Of a stretch of DNA of 64,000 nucleotides, positions 8,610-16,601 are shown piece by piece. Under the pieces are notes generated by a model. The model was not told where the DNA came from. It saw nothing but the letters and a program-made list of their open reading frames with translations, and made no database searches. Position numbers and translations under genes: made by a program. Position 1 is the first letter of the stretch. Each line of letters starts with the position of its first letter. Source of the DNA: Litorimonas cladophorae (lineage in GTDB: Bacteria; Pseudomonadota; Alphaproteobacteria; Caulobacterales; Maricaulaceae); contig NZ_BMYV01000002.1 of assembly GCF_014652455.1 (NCBI RefSeq), forward strand, positions 248,001-312,000, read 5' to 3'.

Positions 8610-9945
8610 CAACGACCTCCATCGCTTTTCGGATTGCCGGATAGGCAACCGCGAGGGTTGCGGCTCGCATGACGTAATAGACCAAAAACGCCACCCAAAT
8701 ACCAGCCGCGCCTATGATGGGATAGATCATATAATGCGCGCCAATATAGATAATCACGGCGGCGATCCCGGCGTTGCGCATCGCGGCCGTTCGCGTCGTT
8801 CCAATAAAAATGCCGTCCATTTGAAACGCCGCAAAGCCCGCAATAGGAACCAGAGCGCAATAGGGCAGATAGGTCAGTGCGCTTTCGATCACAGCGGGAT
8901 CTGTTGTCAGAACGGGGATCAGCAGCGGTCCGCCAAAATAAATACACCCGCTGATTAAGAGCGCAAACCCCACCGAGAATTCACTCGTTAATCTGACGGC
9001 ACGATCAAATCGCTTTCGATCTTTTGCGCCATAAGCGGCGCCCGTAACGGCCTCGGCGGTATGGGCGAAGCCGTCGAGGACGAGCGCCGACATGGTGATA
9101 AATTGCATCAGGACGTGATAGCCGGCCAAAAATGTTTCGCCTTCGCTGGCGGCGGCATTGCCAAAAAAGCTAAAGCCGAGGGTCAGTGCCATCGTTCGGA
9201 TAAAGATATTGCCATTTGCGACGCCGAGTTTTGACAGCGCATCGCGCGCCAGTAGAACTTTGCGCGTAAACGCCCCGGGCCGCCAACCGCCGCGTCGTTT
9301 GACCTCGCGGATCATGAGGAACATACCTGTCGCGAACCCGGCCCATTCTGCGGCGGCGCTCGCCAGGCCGACACCGATCAACCCACCGCCCAAGACGATC
9401 ACGAAGATTGGCGAGAGGATGATGTTCACAATGTTTAAGACGATCTGCAAACCCAGCGCTAATCCTGCGCGACTGATGCCGACGAACCAGCCCATGAGGG
9501 CGATCGTCCCGAGCGTTGCGGGCAAGCCCCAGAGTCGCGCGCCAATATAATCACGGGCGCTGTTTTCGATCTCCGCGCTGGCCGTGAAAACCGTAAACGC
9601 CCCTGCGAGCAAGGGGACTTGGAATATGAAAATCAACAACCCAATTAAGACGCCCAAGGGAATCGCCCGCATGATATGGGCTTGAACTTCGTGCTCTGCG
9701 CCCGCCCCGTCACTTTGCGCGGCAAGGCCCGCCGTTGACATGCGCAAGAATCCAAATCCCCAATAAGCGATGCTGTAGACAACGGCGCCCAACCCGATCC
9801 CCGCCAGAGCTTGCGTCCCGACAAATCGCCCGACCATGAGGGTGTCGACAAGCCCGACAATTGGCGCTGCGCCATTGGCCAACATGATCGGCCAAGATTG
9901 GCGAAAGACCTGCCCGCGTGAGAGGATTGGTTTTGAAGGTGTCAT
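8599..9945 (-). CDS. MATE family efflux transporter (DinF-like)
   Basis: This is an inner-membrane multidrug/toxin extrusion carrier with about twelve membrane segments in two halves, driven by Na+ or H+. The first half has PIMLANGAAPIVGLVDTLMVG, the hallmark of the DinF branch, and the pattern recurs around the middle (FIRTMALTLGFSFFG). I used the ATG at 9945 (MTPSKPILSRGQ); the frame extends to 9996, but the extra residues do not look like a conserved N-terminus. It heads a three-gene operon. The exported compound is unknown, and nearby genes do not suggest one. Confidence 0.9.
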   Translation of the reverse strand: MTPSKPILSRGQVFRQSWPIMLANGAAPIVGLVDTLMVGRFVGTQALAGIGLGAVVYSIAYWGFGFLRMSTAGLAAQSDGAGAEHEVQAHIMRAIPLGVLIGLLIFIFQVPLLAGAFTVFTASAEIENSARDYIGARLWGLPATLGTIALMGWFVGISRAGLALGLQIVLNIVNIILSPIFVIVLGGGLIGVGLASAAAEWAGFATGMFLMIREVKRRGGWRPGAFTRKVLLARDALSKLGVANGNIFIRTMALTLGFSFFGNAAASEGETFLAGYHVLMQFITMSALVLDGFAHTAEAVTGAAYGAKDRKRFDRAVRLTSEFSVGFALLISGCIYFGGPLLIPVLTTDPAVIESALTYLPYCALVPIAGFAAFQMDGIFIGTTRTAAMRNAGIAAVIIYIGAHYMIYPIIGAAGIWVAFLVYYVMRAATLAVAYPAIRKAMEVVDAD

Positions 9946-10148
9946 GGCAAATGGCTTAGGTCCGCATGACCCCCTTGTCATCCCATATGACCGCAAAGTC
10001 CCGCCTAGACGCAGGTGGAAGCCAAGGATTGTGAAAGCGAGTTAGGCCCTTAGAATTGGGCACTTATAATCAGGCCCATATAATTAGGCATGGGCTATCG
10101 CTTACAGACCCCATTGAAACTTCTGTTTCAATATTGGTGGCTGCCCAA
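9946..10148. other. Intergenic stretch before RNA element A
   Basis: I see no coding potential here. A perfect 8-base hairpin ATTGAAAC/GTTTCAAT with a TTCT loop lies at 10113-10132. A consensus -10 hexamer TATAAT lies at 10065-10070 on the plus strand, although its -35 is poor. This could be the promoter region of the structured element that follows, which is speculative. Confidence 0.3.
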
Positions 10149-10584
10149 ATGCGTTACCCGATAAGGTGGGACGTCCGCGTGGCCAATACTCGCGACGGAG
10201 TACCGAAATGGAAAAATGTTTTACGCAAGTATCGATGTGTATGCGCTTGCTAGGCGAACACACACTGCATTCAAGCTGACGCTTAATTGCAGGACCACGC
10301 GGCAGTGTTTCTCGGGTAGCGGCCTCACTGGATTGCCCCCGTTCCAGGGGGTCAGGCACGCGCTACTCGGCCCCTCTGCACATGCATTACCAAATGCAGC
10401 TAGGCACACCGTCTTTCGGACGAGCTAGTGCAATTTACCGAAGGTAAAATGCACCAGTGCGATGTTTTTACAAACACTACACAGTCAATGATCACTTGCC
10501 TGTCCCGTGTCCGAAAGAACCATTTAAACATAGGGGTAAAATGGGGGGCGGGGATCATTCTCTTTGAAACTACAGTTTTATGGC
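10149..10584 (+). ncRNA. Structured RNA element, copy A
   Basis: No convincing protein is encoded here. The stretch is homologous to 43006-43321 (copy B). Blocks GACGGAGTACCGAA, GAAAAATGTTTTACGCAAGT (10211-10230) and the 3' block CCTGTCC to GGGGATC (10499-10555) are shared. Helices covary between the copies. CCGCGTGG (10175-10182) pairs with CCACGCGG (10295-10302). AATACT (10185-10190) pairs with AGTGTT (10304-10309), giving a pseudoknot topology. GTAGCG (10316-10321) pairs with CGCTAC (10361-10366). CCCCC-GTTCCA-GGGGG (10336-10351) keeps the same loop as copy B. Copy A also has an extra arm of about 60 bases (10231-10294) and a long hairpin GTGCAATTTACC-GAA-GGTAAAATGCAC. The orientation is inferred as plus. 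It may be a solo HEARO/omega-RNA-like element; this is not proven. Confidence 0.6.
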
Positions 10585-10727
10585 GGATTGCGTGGCTTCA
10601 AAGACGGGAGGGATGTGTATTCAGGCGCAAAGTAGGCATGAACTCAGTGATTTAGACCGCCCAAAGAAGGACGCTCAGCAAGTTTCCAATATTGACCTTG
10701 CTTGGTAACCTAACCTATCGTTCTAAG
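10585..10727. other. Intergenic stretch between RNA element A and the Sel1 lipoprotein gene
   Basis: No gene, terminator or clear promoter is visible. A frame upstream of the lipoprotein start is open from 10692, but its first residues do not resemble a signal peptide, so the stretch is treated as untranslated. Confidence 0.3.
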
Positions 10728-12464
10728 ATGGTTAAAAGTCCTAAAAATTTTGGAAGAGCTGCCATTTTTGGACTTTGTCTAACTCCTCTGTGGAGCTGTG
10801 GTGATCCCCAAACCCAGTCACCCGTTTCCCCTTCAAATGAACCTATTTGGGAAAAAACGGTAAGGCAGTCACTCGAAACAACCAACTTTAACGAGGACAA
10901 TGAATTTTCATTTTCAAATCGCCAGAACGCCTATGCAGCATTGGAGGGCGATGGGCAGGGACTATTTGGCTTATGCCAAGAGGCCTTGAATGATAGAGTA
11001 CCGGTGGATTGGAAACCTTTCGCAGAAGATTGGTGCGTCGCAGCAGCAGAACAATCTTATCCTGATGCTTCAAACTTTTTGGCCGAAAGTTATGAGTTGG
11101 GCTCCTTTGGAGAACCTAATCCGTCCAAAGCCTATGAGTGGCTGGAGAGGGCTGCACTGGATAAAGAGAATTTCGAAGACCTAAATCGTCGAGTTAAAGG
11201 TTTTGAAGAGCTTTGGGGTGGCTTCTGGGAAACCAAAACAGGCGAAAAGTCCGTACGTCGAAAAATAGAGTCCTACAAACCGGCTCTTTTTGAAATCACT
11301 AAAAGGGCTCAAGGTGGGGATACCGCTGCGATGATGTTTGTCGCAAATAAATATTACAATGGCTACGGGGTAGAACAAAGTGACGATGCGTACCTTTATT
11401 GGATCATACAAGCTGCTGAGGCTGGGCATTCTCGCGCCGCATGGTCTCTGGGGCACTGGTTTAATTTTGCAGACAACCGACAACGTGATCGAAAAAAAGC
11501 TCTGTTTTGGTATGAAAAATCTATTGAACTGGGACTTGGCTCATATGATCCTATGCACACTAACCCTATCAGATTTGTTCAGCAATTGCGCGGCGAAGAA
11601 AAAATTAAAAAAAATAATCGGTTGTCGGATGGGAAGATCAAAGATCGCCTTAAGGATGTCGGTCTTAAGGGGTATTTGGAGGACGATGCTCTAATGTGTG
11701 ACGTTGCCCTTGAACTTCGCGATCACATTGTAAGCGAATTCAGATATTGTCAAAACCTCCCCAGATATTATCCTAAAAAACAGCTAAGGTTTAATCACAG
11801 TTTGAGTCTTAGGCATGTGAAGGTATTTGCACGTGAAGCCTTTTATAACGACAGGCATGCTGAAGATTGGTTTCAAACCGTTTCAAGTCGTATGAAGAGA
11901 AGTGCGATAGAGGGCGACCCAGATTATGCTGACGCATTAGCCTATGAATGTAAGGCTGATTTGAAATGCATCGAAAAATGGGAAAGCGTCGCCATTGCCG
12001 GATATGAGAAACAAGCTGCCCAAGATAATGAAAAGGCAATGTATAATCTTGCGGCCATATATTCAGGACGATATCAATCCCAAAGAATAGGGAATGCCTA
12101 TAAAGAGGTAGTGCCGCCTACAAAGGATGAAGCGCTGTCTAATGAATGGCTATCAAAAGCTATTCATCAATATCAGAAAGCCGCTGACCTTGGCGAAGAA
12201 GACGCTCAATTTAATTTAGGTTTCTTTTATGAGAATGGCATTGGTGTCCAGAAGGACAGAAAATTATCACACGATTTATTTGCTAAGTTTTTAGACCAAA
12301 ACAGCCCTGAACTTGTGAGCTATTTTCATCTTTCAGGTGGGCATTCCAGTATTTTTAATGATTTAAGAGAAGCTTGTCGTAAGGGTGGCGCGGAGATTGA
12401 GACCTTTAAAATTATGACTGGAAATGTTTATTACCCTAATCTTGAGGATCTAGAGTGCTCTTAA
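10728..12464 (+). CDS. Sel1-repeat lipoprotein
   Basis: From the ATG at 10728 the protein has a lipoprotein signal peptide ending in the lipobox LWSC, so it is probably a periplasm-facing lipoprotein. The rest is a helical Sel1-like repeat solenoid. Repeats are visible as AAMMFVANKYYNGYGVEQ with YWIIQAAEAGHSRAAWSLG, and later KAMYNLAAIYSG and AQFNLGFFYENGIGVQKDRK. Sel1 proteins are scaffolds for protein interaction, often in signalling or envelope processes. The gene is noticeably more A+T-rich than its neighbours and follows directly after RNA element A, which suggests a recent acquisition. No specific partner can be named. Confidence 0.8.
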   Translation: MVKSPKNFGRAAIFGLCLTPLWSCGDPQTQSPVSPSNEPIWEKTVRQSLETTNFNEDNEFSFSNRQNAYAALEGDGQGLFGLCQEALNDRVPVDWKPFAEDWCVAAAEQSYPDASNFLAESYELGSFGEPNPSKAYEWLERAALDKENFEDLNRRVKGFEELWGGFWETKTGEKSVRRKIESYKPALFEITKRAQGGDTAAMMFVANKYYNGYGVEQSDDAYLYWIIQAAEAGHSRAAWSLGHWFNFADNRQRDRKKALFWYEKSIELGLGSYDPMHTNPIRFVQQLRGEEKIKKNNRLSDGKIKDRLKDVGLKGYLEDDALMCDVALELRDHIVSEFRYCQNLPRYYPKKQLRFNHSLSLRHVKVFAREAFYNDRHAEDWFQTVSSRMKRSAIEGDPDYADALAYECKADLKCIEKWESVAIAGYEKQAAQDNEKAMYNLAAIYSGRYQSQRIGNAYKEVVPPTKDEALSNEWLSKAIHQYQKAADLGEEDAQFNLGFFYENGIGVQKDRKLSHDLFAKFLDQNSPELVSYFHLSGGHSSIFNDLREACRKGGAEIETFKIMTGNVYYPNLEDLECS

Positions 12465-12603
12465 ATGGGAAAGAAACTGTAGAGTAGATAGGTTTCATTT
12501 TAAAATTTGTCTCGAGGGGATGAGAAATTGAGCGGCTTAAAATCGCCTCAAGTAAGACACTCAGTAAACAGCTACTTTGATGATCGCATGCGCGAAAATT
12601 CTC

Positions 12604-13236
12604 TCACCCCAAATTTGAAATCGTGCGGATTAAATTAATTCGCGCGTTGGATTCTAATTTGTCGAAGAAATAACCCGTATTGTAAAGGCGGTCGCGATCG
12701 AGGAAGCCTTGGAGAATGGCTTTGCGTTTTTTGCGAAATATGAACCCCGGCACGCGTTTATATTCGCGGCGGATATTGAGTTCAAATTCATCATAAATAT
12801 CGGATGGCGTGCCGAGGATTGAGAGGTCGATATCGAGCATGAATTGCCCGTCTGTTCCCTCTGGGGCCTTGTGACTTTTCGTGGCTAAGATCAGATCGGC
12901 AATGCGTGAGAAGACGGGTTTCTCTGCGCCGCACGCTTGCAGCCAGTCGGCGGCCCATTCGGCGCTGTCTTCCTCATTGGTGGCCGAGAAGGGCGCGTAA
13001 ACCGCATCGTGGAACCAAAGCGCCATTTCTATTTCATCGGGACGTTCGGTGATGTCGCGCACGCTGTCCAAACGGCGGAGGCACGCGGCAATGTGGTCTA
13101 AGGTATGATAGAAACGATGGGGTTCGGCGTGGGCCCGGATCAAGGTGTTATAGGTTTTCCCGTCAACGTTCAGGTCCATTCGATCACACAGCGCGGTCCA
13201 GCGTTCAAAGCTGCAGGTGTCTTTAGGGTTGCTCAC
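12604..13236 (-). CDS. Predicted HD superfamily metal-dependent phosphohydrolase (COG4339 type)
   Basis: HD-domain landmarks are in order: HRFYHTLDHI, WFHDAVY (the HD pair), ATKSHK, and DIDLSILG with the final metal-binding Asp. This matches the uncharacterised COG4339-type proteins of about 200 residues. They are presumed to hydrolyse phosphoesters or nucleotides, but the substrate is not known. It is the last gene of the pdxY operon, and its ATG overlaps the preceding stop codon (ATGA). A role in nucleotide or cofactor housekeeping would fit but is only an inference. Confidence 0.82.
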   Translation of the reverse strand: MSNPKDTCSFERWTALCDRMDLNVDGKTYNTLIRAHAEPHRFYHTLDHIAACLRRLDSVRDITERPDEIEMALWFHDAVYAPFSATNEEDSAEWAADWLQACGAEKPVFSRIADLILATKSHKAPEGTDGQFMLDIDLSILGTPSDIYDEFELNIRREYKRVPGFIFRKKRKAILQGFLDRDRLYNTGYFFDKLESNARINLIRTISNLG

Positions 13237-13643
13237 GTTGGGGTGGGGAGGAGAAAATGTCCCGATAGCGCCGCAATGGGTTTATCTACGCTTTCCTGCC
13301 AAGCCCGAACGCGCACATTGGCGACGCGGCGACCTTCTTTAATGATCTCGGCCCGTGCAAAAGTTTCGACGGGTTTTCCGCGTCGCAAATAATCAATATT
13401 GATTCCAATCGGCTTGGAAAAGGGCAAGTCTGGATTATGACGGCGTAATTCCGCCATGGCGCAGACTTCCATGAATCCGCCCACCGCGCCGCCATGCAGC
13501 GCGGGCAATGACGGATTGCCAATATTGGACCGCAAATAGGGTAGGACGAGGAAGAAATCCTCTCCCATCAGGCGCGCTTCAATCCCTAAGGTTTTCGCAT
13601 AGGGAATAGAGGCGATCAGGTCTTCGGCCAGGCGTTGAGTCAT
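13233..13643 (-). CDS. Hotdog-fold acyl-CoA thioesterase (PaaI family)
   Basis: The hotdog fold is indicated by LPALHGGAVGGFMEVCAMAEL, where HGG and a following acidic residue form the usual active-site helix. The strand pair GINIDYLRRGKP and AEIIKEGRRVANVRVRAW follows. The length of 136 residues is typical. Start and stop both overlap neighbours by ATGA, so it is translationally coupled to the other thioesterase and to the HD protein. The two adjacent thioesterases are diverged and may form a heteromeric enzyme or act on different acyl-CoAs. This is inference. Confidence 0.85.
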   Translation of the reverse strand: MTQRLAEDLIASIPYAKTLGIEARLMGEDFFLVLPYLRSNIGNPSLPALHGGAVGGFMEVCAMAELRRHNPDLPFSKPIGINIDYLRRGKPVETFARAEIIKEGRRVANVRVRAWQESVDKPIAALSGHFLLPTPT

Positions 13644-14128
13644 GAGTTCTCTCCCGACTTTTTGGCATCAGTTTCTTTGGCTTTTGATGTGCCATATGCG
13701 GGACCCGTGATCATAAAGCAGGCTTGCGCCGTGGCGACGGGATTATCGGGATCGCCATCATGCGCGACGGCGCGAATAAAGGCGACGTGACGCGTGGTTT
13801 TGTAACAAATCGCTTCCGCAATGACGGTTTCGCCCGGGGTTGCAGCGCGTTGATAATCAATCCGTAGGGATAATGTCGCGATAGGCATAAGTTCGTCAAA
13901 GGCCGCCATCGCTGCCATGCCACAGGCTTGATCCAGCAATGTCGTGACCGCGCCACCAGAAATCACCCGAGAGCGCGGATCGCCAATTAGGGCCGTATTA
14001 TAGGGTAAGGAGAGCGTCCCACGGCCTTTGTCGATAGCGACAAATTTCATGCCGATTTCATTGGCGTGCGGAACGCCGCCGACCATGACGGGACCCATTT
14101 CCCATAATTTTTCAATAAAGGCGCTCAT
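13640..14128 (-). CDS. Hotdog-fold acyl-CoA thioesterase (PaaI family)
   Basis: This is the second hotdog thioesterase of the operon, about 162 residues long. The segment SRVISGGAVTTLLDQACGMAA corresponds to the active-site helix, with ISGG replacing the common HGG, so the usual histidine is missing here. SLRIDYQRAATPGE and CYKTTRHVAFIRAVAH follow. I chose the ATG at 14128 because GAAGGAAC lies upstream at good spacing and it clears the preceding gene by 13 bases. The frame opens at 14188 but would overlap by 46 bases. Confidence 0.83.
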   Translation of the reverse strand: MSAFIEKLWEMGPVMVGGVPHANEIGMKFVAIDKGRGTLSLPYNTALIGDPRSRVISGGAVTTLLDQACGMAAMAAFDELMPIATLSLRIDYQRAATPGETVIAEAICYKTTRHVAFIRAVAHDGDPDNPVATAQACFMITGPAYGTSKAKETDAKKSGENS

Positions 14129-14141
14129 GCTGTCGGTTCCT

Positions 14142-15278
14142 TCACAAAGCCGCGTAAACGGCATCAATGAGGGCGCGTGGACGCACATCCCCCAGCAGCG
14201 TATTGCGCTGGCGGTTCATGGTATAGGCGCCGTGTAGCCCTGTTACAGGATCTGCAAAAACGCAGGACCCACCCCAGCCGCTATGGCCGAGTGTCGCGGC
14301 ATTCGGGCCGTAGAAATAATTTGGATCATTGCGCATGATGCCCGCGGCAAAATCAATGTTGAACGGCAGAACAAGGTTCTGACCCTTGATACGAGATTGC
14401 GATAATCCGGCGAGGCTGTCCTCGGACAGAATTGCGCTGTCGCCAACTCCGCCATCGACGCCGATTTGCATTAATGTCGCCAACCCGCGTGCCGTGGCGT
14501 GGCAATTTGAACCCGCCAATTCGGCTTCGCGCCACGCCGCCGTGCCCTTGCCGCCTGGGGACGACCACGGTTTCATAAAGGCCCAGCGTGTCGCCTCCGT
14601 AATCTCACCCATATTGGCCAAAGCTTTGGGCTTTTGCATCTGTGCGCAGCGATCATGCTCTGATGGCGGCAGGCCAATCCAAACATCGGCATTCTTGTGA
14701 ATGCAGAGCTCTTCGCGCAGAATTGTGCCTAATGTTCGGCCTTCGGGATCGGCGCGGCGCGCGATTTCGCCGGCTAGAAATCCATAGGTCACGGGGTGAT
14801 AGCCACTGGCGCTGCCCGGCTCAAAAATCGGCGTCTGTTGTTCCAGCTGGTGGATGGTCTTGTCCCAATCGAACCAGTCTTGGGCGGTCCAGTCGGGATT
14901 GGTTATCCCTGACAGACCCGCTTGGTGGCTCATGATTTGGGCGACAGTCAAGCCGGATTTACCCGCTTGCGCAAATTCAGGCCAGATCGTGTCGATGGGC
15001 TGGTTATATCCAATGTGATCTTCCTCAACGAGCCAAGCGATGACCAGTGCGGCCATGGCTTTGCCAGAGGAAAACACTGCAAACAGCGAGTCATCTGCGA
15101 CTTCGGCTGCTTTCTTTCGATCAGCCCAGCCCGCGCGAATATCGATCAGGGTTTCGCCATGTTGCTGGACGCAGAATTGAAATCCCAACTCCTCATGAGA
15201 GGCGAAATTTTCAGCGATCACATCTTTGAGGGAAGCAAATCGCGTGGGCAAAAGGCCGTAGAATGGAAAATCGGTCAT
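14142..15278 (-). CDS. Beta-lactamase-fold serine hydrolase (EstB-like esterase)
   Basis: This belongs to the class C beta-lactamase/DD-peptidase-like esterases (family VIII). The nucleophile motif SxxK is S70-S-G-K73 in FAVFSSGKAMAA. The catalytic tyrosine is probably Y160 in GYHPVTYGFLAG. LGHSGWGGS near the C-terminus takes the place of the KTG box. No signal peptide is seen, so it is likely cytoplasmic and unlike true beta-lactamases. It is coupled to pdxY upstream by ATGA. The substrate is unknown; short-chain ester or lactone hydrolysis is typical of the group. Confidence 0.85.
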   Translation of the reverse strand: MTDFPFYGLLPTRFASLKDVIAENFASHEELGFQFCVQQHGETLIDIRAGWADRKKAAEVADDSLFAVFSSGKAMAALVIAWLVEEDHIGYNQPIDTIWPEFAQAGKSGLTVAQIMSHQAGLSGITNPDWTAQDWFDWDKTIHQLEQQTPIFEPGSASGYHPVTYGFLAGEIARRADPEGRTLGTILREELCIHKNADVWIGLPPSEHDRCAQMQKPKALANMGEITEATRWAFMKPWSSPGGKGTAAWREAELAGSNCHATARGLATLMQIGVDGGVGDSAILSEDSLAGLSQSRIKGQNLVLPFNIDFAAGIMRNDPNYFYGPNAATLGHSGWGGSCVFADPVTGLHGAYTMNRQRNTLLGDVRPRALIDAVYAAL

Positions 15279-16075
15279 GAGGTCACATGTAAGGGAAGTG
15301 CGTCAGTAATAAAGGCCTGCATTCTGATCAGCGGCAATTCACCTGCGTCGAGCGCATCTGCGGCGCGCATGATTTCATAAACTGACGACACAGAAGCTGC
15401 CAGAGCTTGCCGAGGCGATTGCCCAAGAAGGCGACGGCCCAGAAACAGCGCCGCGAGACTGTCGCCACCACCATGCGGGACGGAGGTGAACTTGGGGTGG
15501 CTAACTTGGAAAGCAGTTATCCCATCGCCAACGGGCTCTTCCCAGCGCGCGCCAATATCCTCACCATTCGGATAGGAGGTGATCAAGCGCGCGGGCAGGA
15601 CGTCGCGGTGATTTTGAATGTAATCGCGTTCCCACAGGTTTGGCGTGATGAAATTTGCAAGCGGCACAAGGCGTTCAATAATGGCGGCTGCGCGGGCTTC
15701 TGGAATATAGAGACGGCCATGATCGCCCATGACAGGATCGACGGCGATGATGGCGTCTGGGTTCTTTGCAAACACATGCCCGATGATCTCTTCGCAGAGA
15801 GCCACATGCTCAGTGTCGCCCATATATCCTGTGAGCACCGCATCAAAATGCAGGTCTTGGGCTTTTACGCCCTCCCAGACATCGCGCAGACGCGCCGCAT
15901 CTACGGCTCCGCCACCGGGAGCGCCCCATCCAGGATGCCGTCCCATAAGAGTTGTCGGGAGGACAACAGTTTCGATGCCCAACCGTTGCAGGCAAAAGCT
16001 GGCGGCGCTTGCCCCCACCCGTGAGCTGGCAACGGTGGAGCTGATAACAAGTGTTTTTGGGATGGGCGTGGTCAC
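15275..16075 (-). CDS. pdxY: Pyridoxal kinase
   Basis: This ribokinase-fold enzyme phosphorylates pyridoxal with ATP in the vitamin B6 salvage pathway. Visible motifs are DPVMGD at 113-118, TPNLWE at 144-149 (the position of TPN-E in PdxY/PdxK), and HGGGDSLAAL with the catalytic Asp205. The length of 266 residues is slightly below that of E. coli PdxY. It is the first gene of a tightly overlapping five-gene operon. PdxK cannot be excluded from sequence alone, but the family is clear. Confidence 0.87.
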   Translation of the reverse strand: MTTPIPKTLVISSTVASSRVGASAASFCLQRLGIETVVLPTTLMGRHPGWGAPGGGAVDAARLRDVWEGVKAQDLHFDAVLTGYMGDTEHVALCEEIIGHVFAKNPDAIIAVDPVMGDHGRLYIPEARAAAIIERLVPLANFITPNLWERDYIQNHRDVLPARLITSYPNGEDIGARWEEPVGDGITAFQVSHPKFTSVPHGGGDSLAALFLGRRLLGQSPRQALAASVSSVYEIMRAADALDAGELPLIRMQAFITDALPLHVTS

Positions 16076-16139
16076 GCCTCTGCTTTGGCGCTAAGTTGCC
16101 TGTAACGCAATAAAAGCGTCAAAAAATCGGAAGGCTCCC

Positions 16140-16484
16140 ATGCTCACAATTTGGCACAATCCTCGCTGTACAAAATCCCGCCAGACTTTGGCGCTTCTCG
16201 AAGAGTCAGGGAAAGAGGTCGACGTTCGCCTGTATCTAAAGGACACACCCTCTGAATATGATATCAAGGATATGATGGATCTATTGGGCTTTGATGACCC
16301 GCGCGCATTTATGCGCAAGGGTGAGGCGATTTACAAAGACGAGGGCCTTAAAGGTGTGACCGATCCGAAAAAATTGATCGAAATGATGGCGAGATTTCCC
16401 ATTTTGATCGAACGCCCCATCGTTACAGATGGGCGACGGGCGATCATTGGGCGCCCACCAGAGGCTGTAAAACCGCTTCTTTGA
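16140..16484 (+). CDS. arsC: ArsC-family reductase (glutaredoxin-dependent arsenate reductase type)
   Basis: This is a thioredoxin-fold protein of 114 residues. The active-site loop HNPRCTKSRQTL holds the single catalytic Cys, followed by the lysine/arginine cluster. FPILIERPIV and GRPPEAVKPL carry the two conserved arginines of ArsC. The family reduces arsenate with glutathione and glutaredoxin, but Spx/YffB-like relatives do other work. No arsR, acr3 or arsB is near, so an arsenic role is not supported by context. It is divergent from pdxY. Confidence 0.88.
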   Translation: MLTIWHNPRCTKSRQTLALLEESGKEVDVRLYLKDTPSEYDIKDMMDLLGFDDPRAFMRKGEAIYKDEGLKGVTDPKKLIEMMARFPILIERPIVTDGRRAIIGRPPEAVKPLL

Positions 16485-16601
16485 CGCTTTTTCCCAGCGA
16501 AAGCGCATCGCCTAAACCCCTTGTTAAGCAAACTCCTTCATTCCTGAGTTAACCATGATGGGATGACACGCGTCTCCCATGTCTTGATTGCGGGGGACGA
16601 T

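Noticed and set aside
10149-10584. RNA element A as tmRNA, RNase P RNA, 6S RNA or a group I/II intron
   Set aside because: No tRNA-like ends, no RNase P P4 hallmark sequences, no group II domain V, and no split gene. Size and fold also differ from 6S RNA.
14142-15278. Serine hydrolase as an antibiotic-resistance beta-lactamase
   Set aside because: No signal peptide and the motif arrangement fits family VIII esterases.
16140-16484. An arsenic resistance operon around arsC
   Set aside because: No arsR, acr3, arsB or arsH is near; the gene stands alone.
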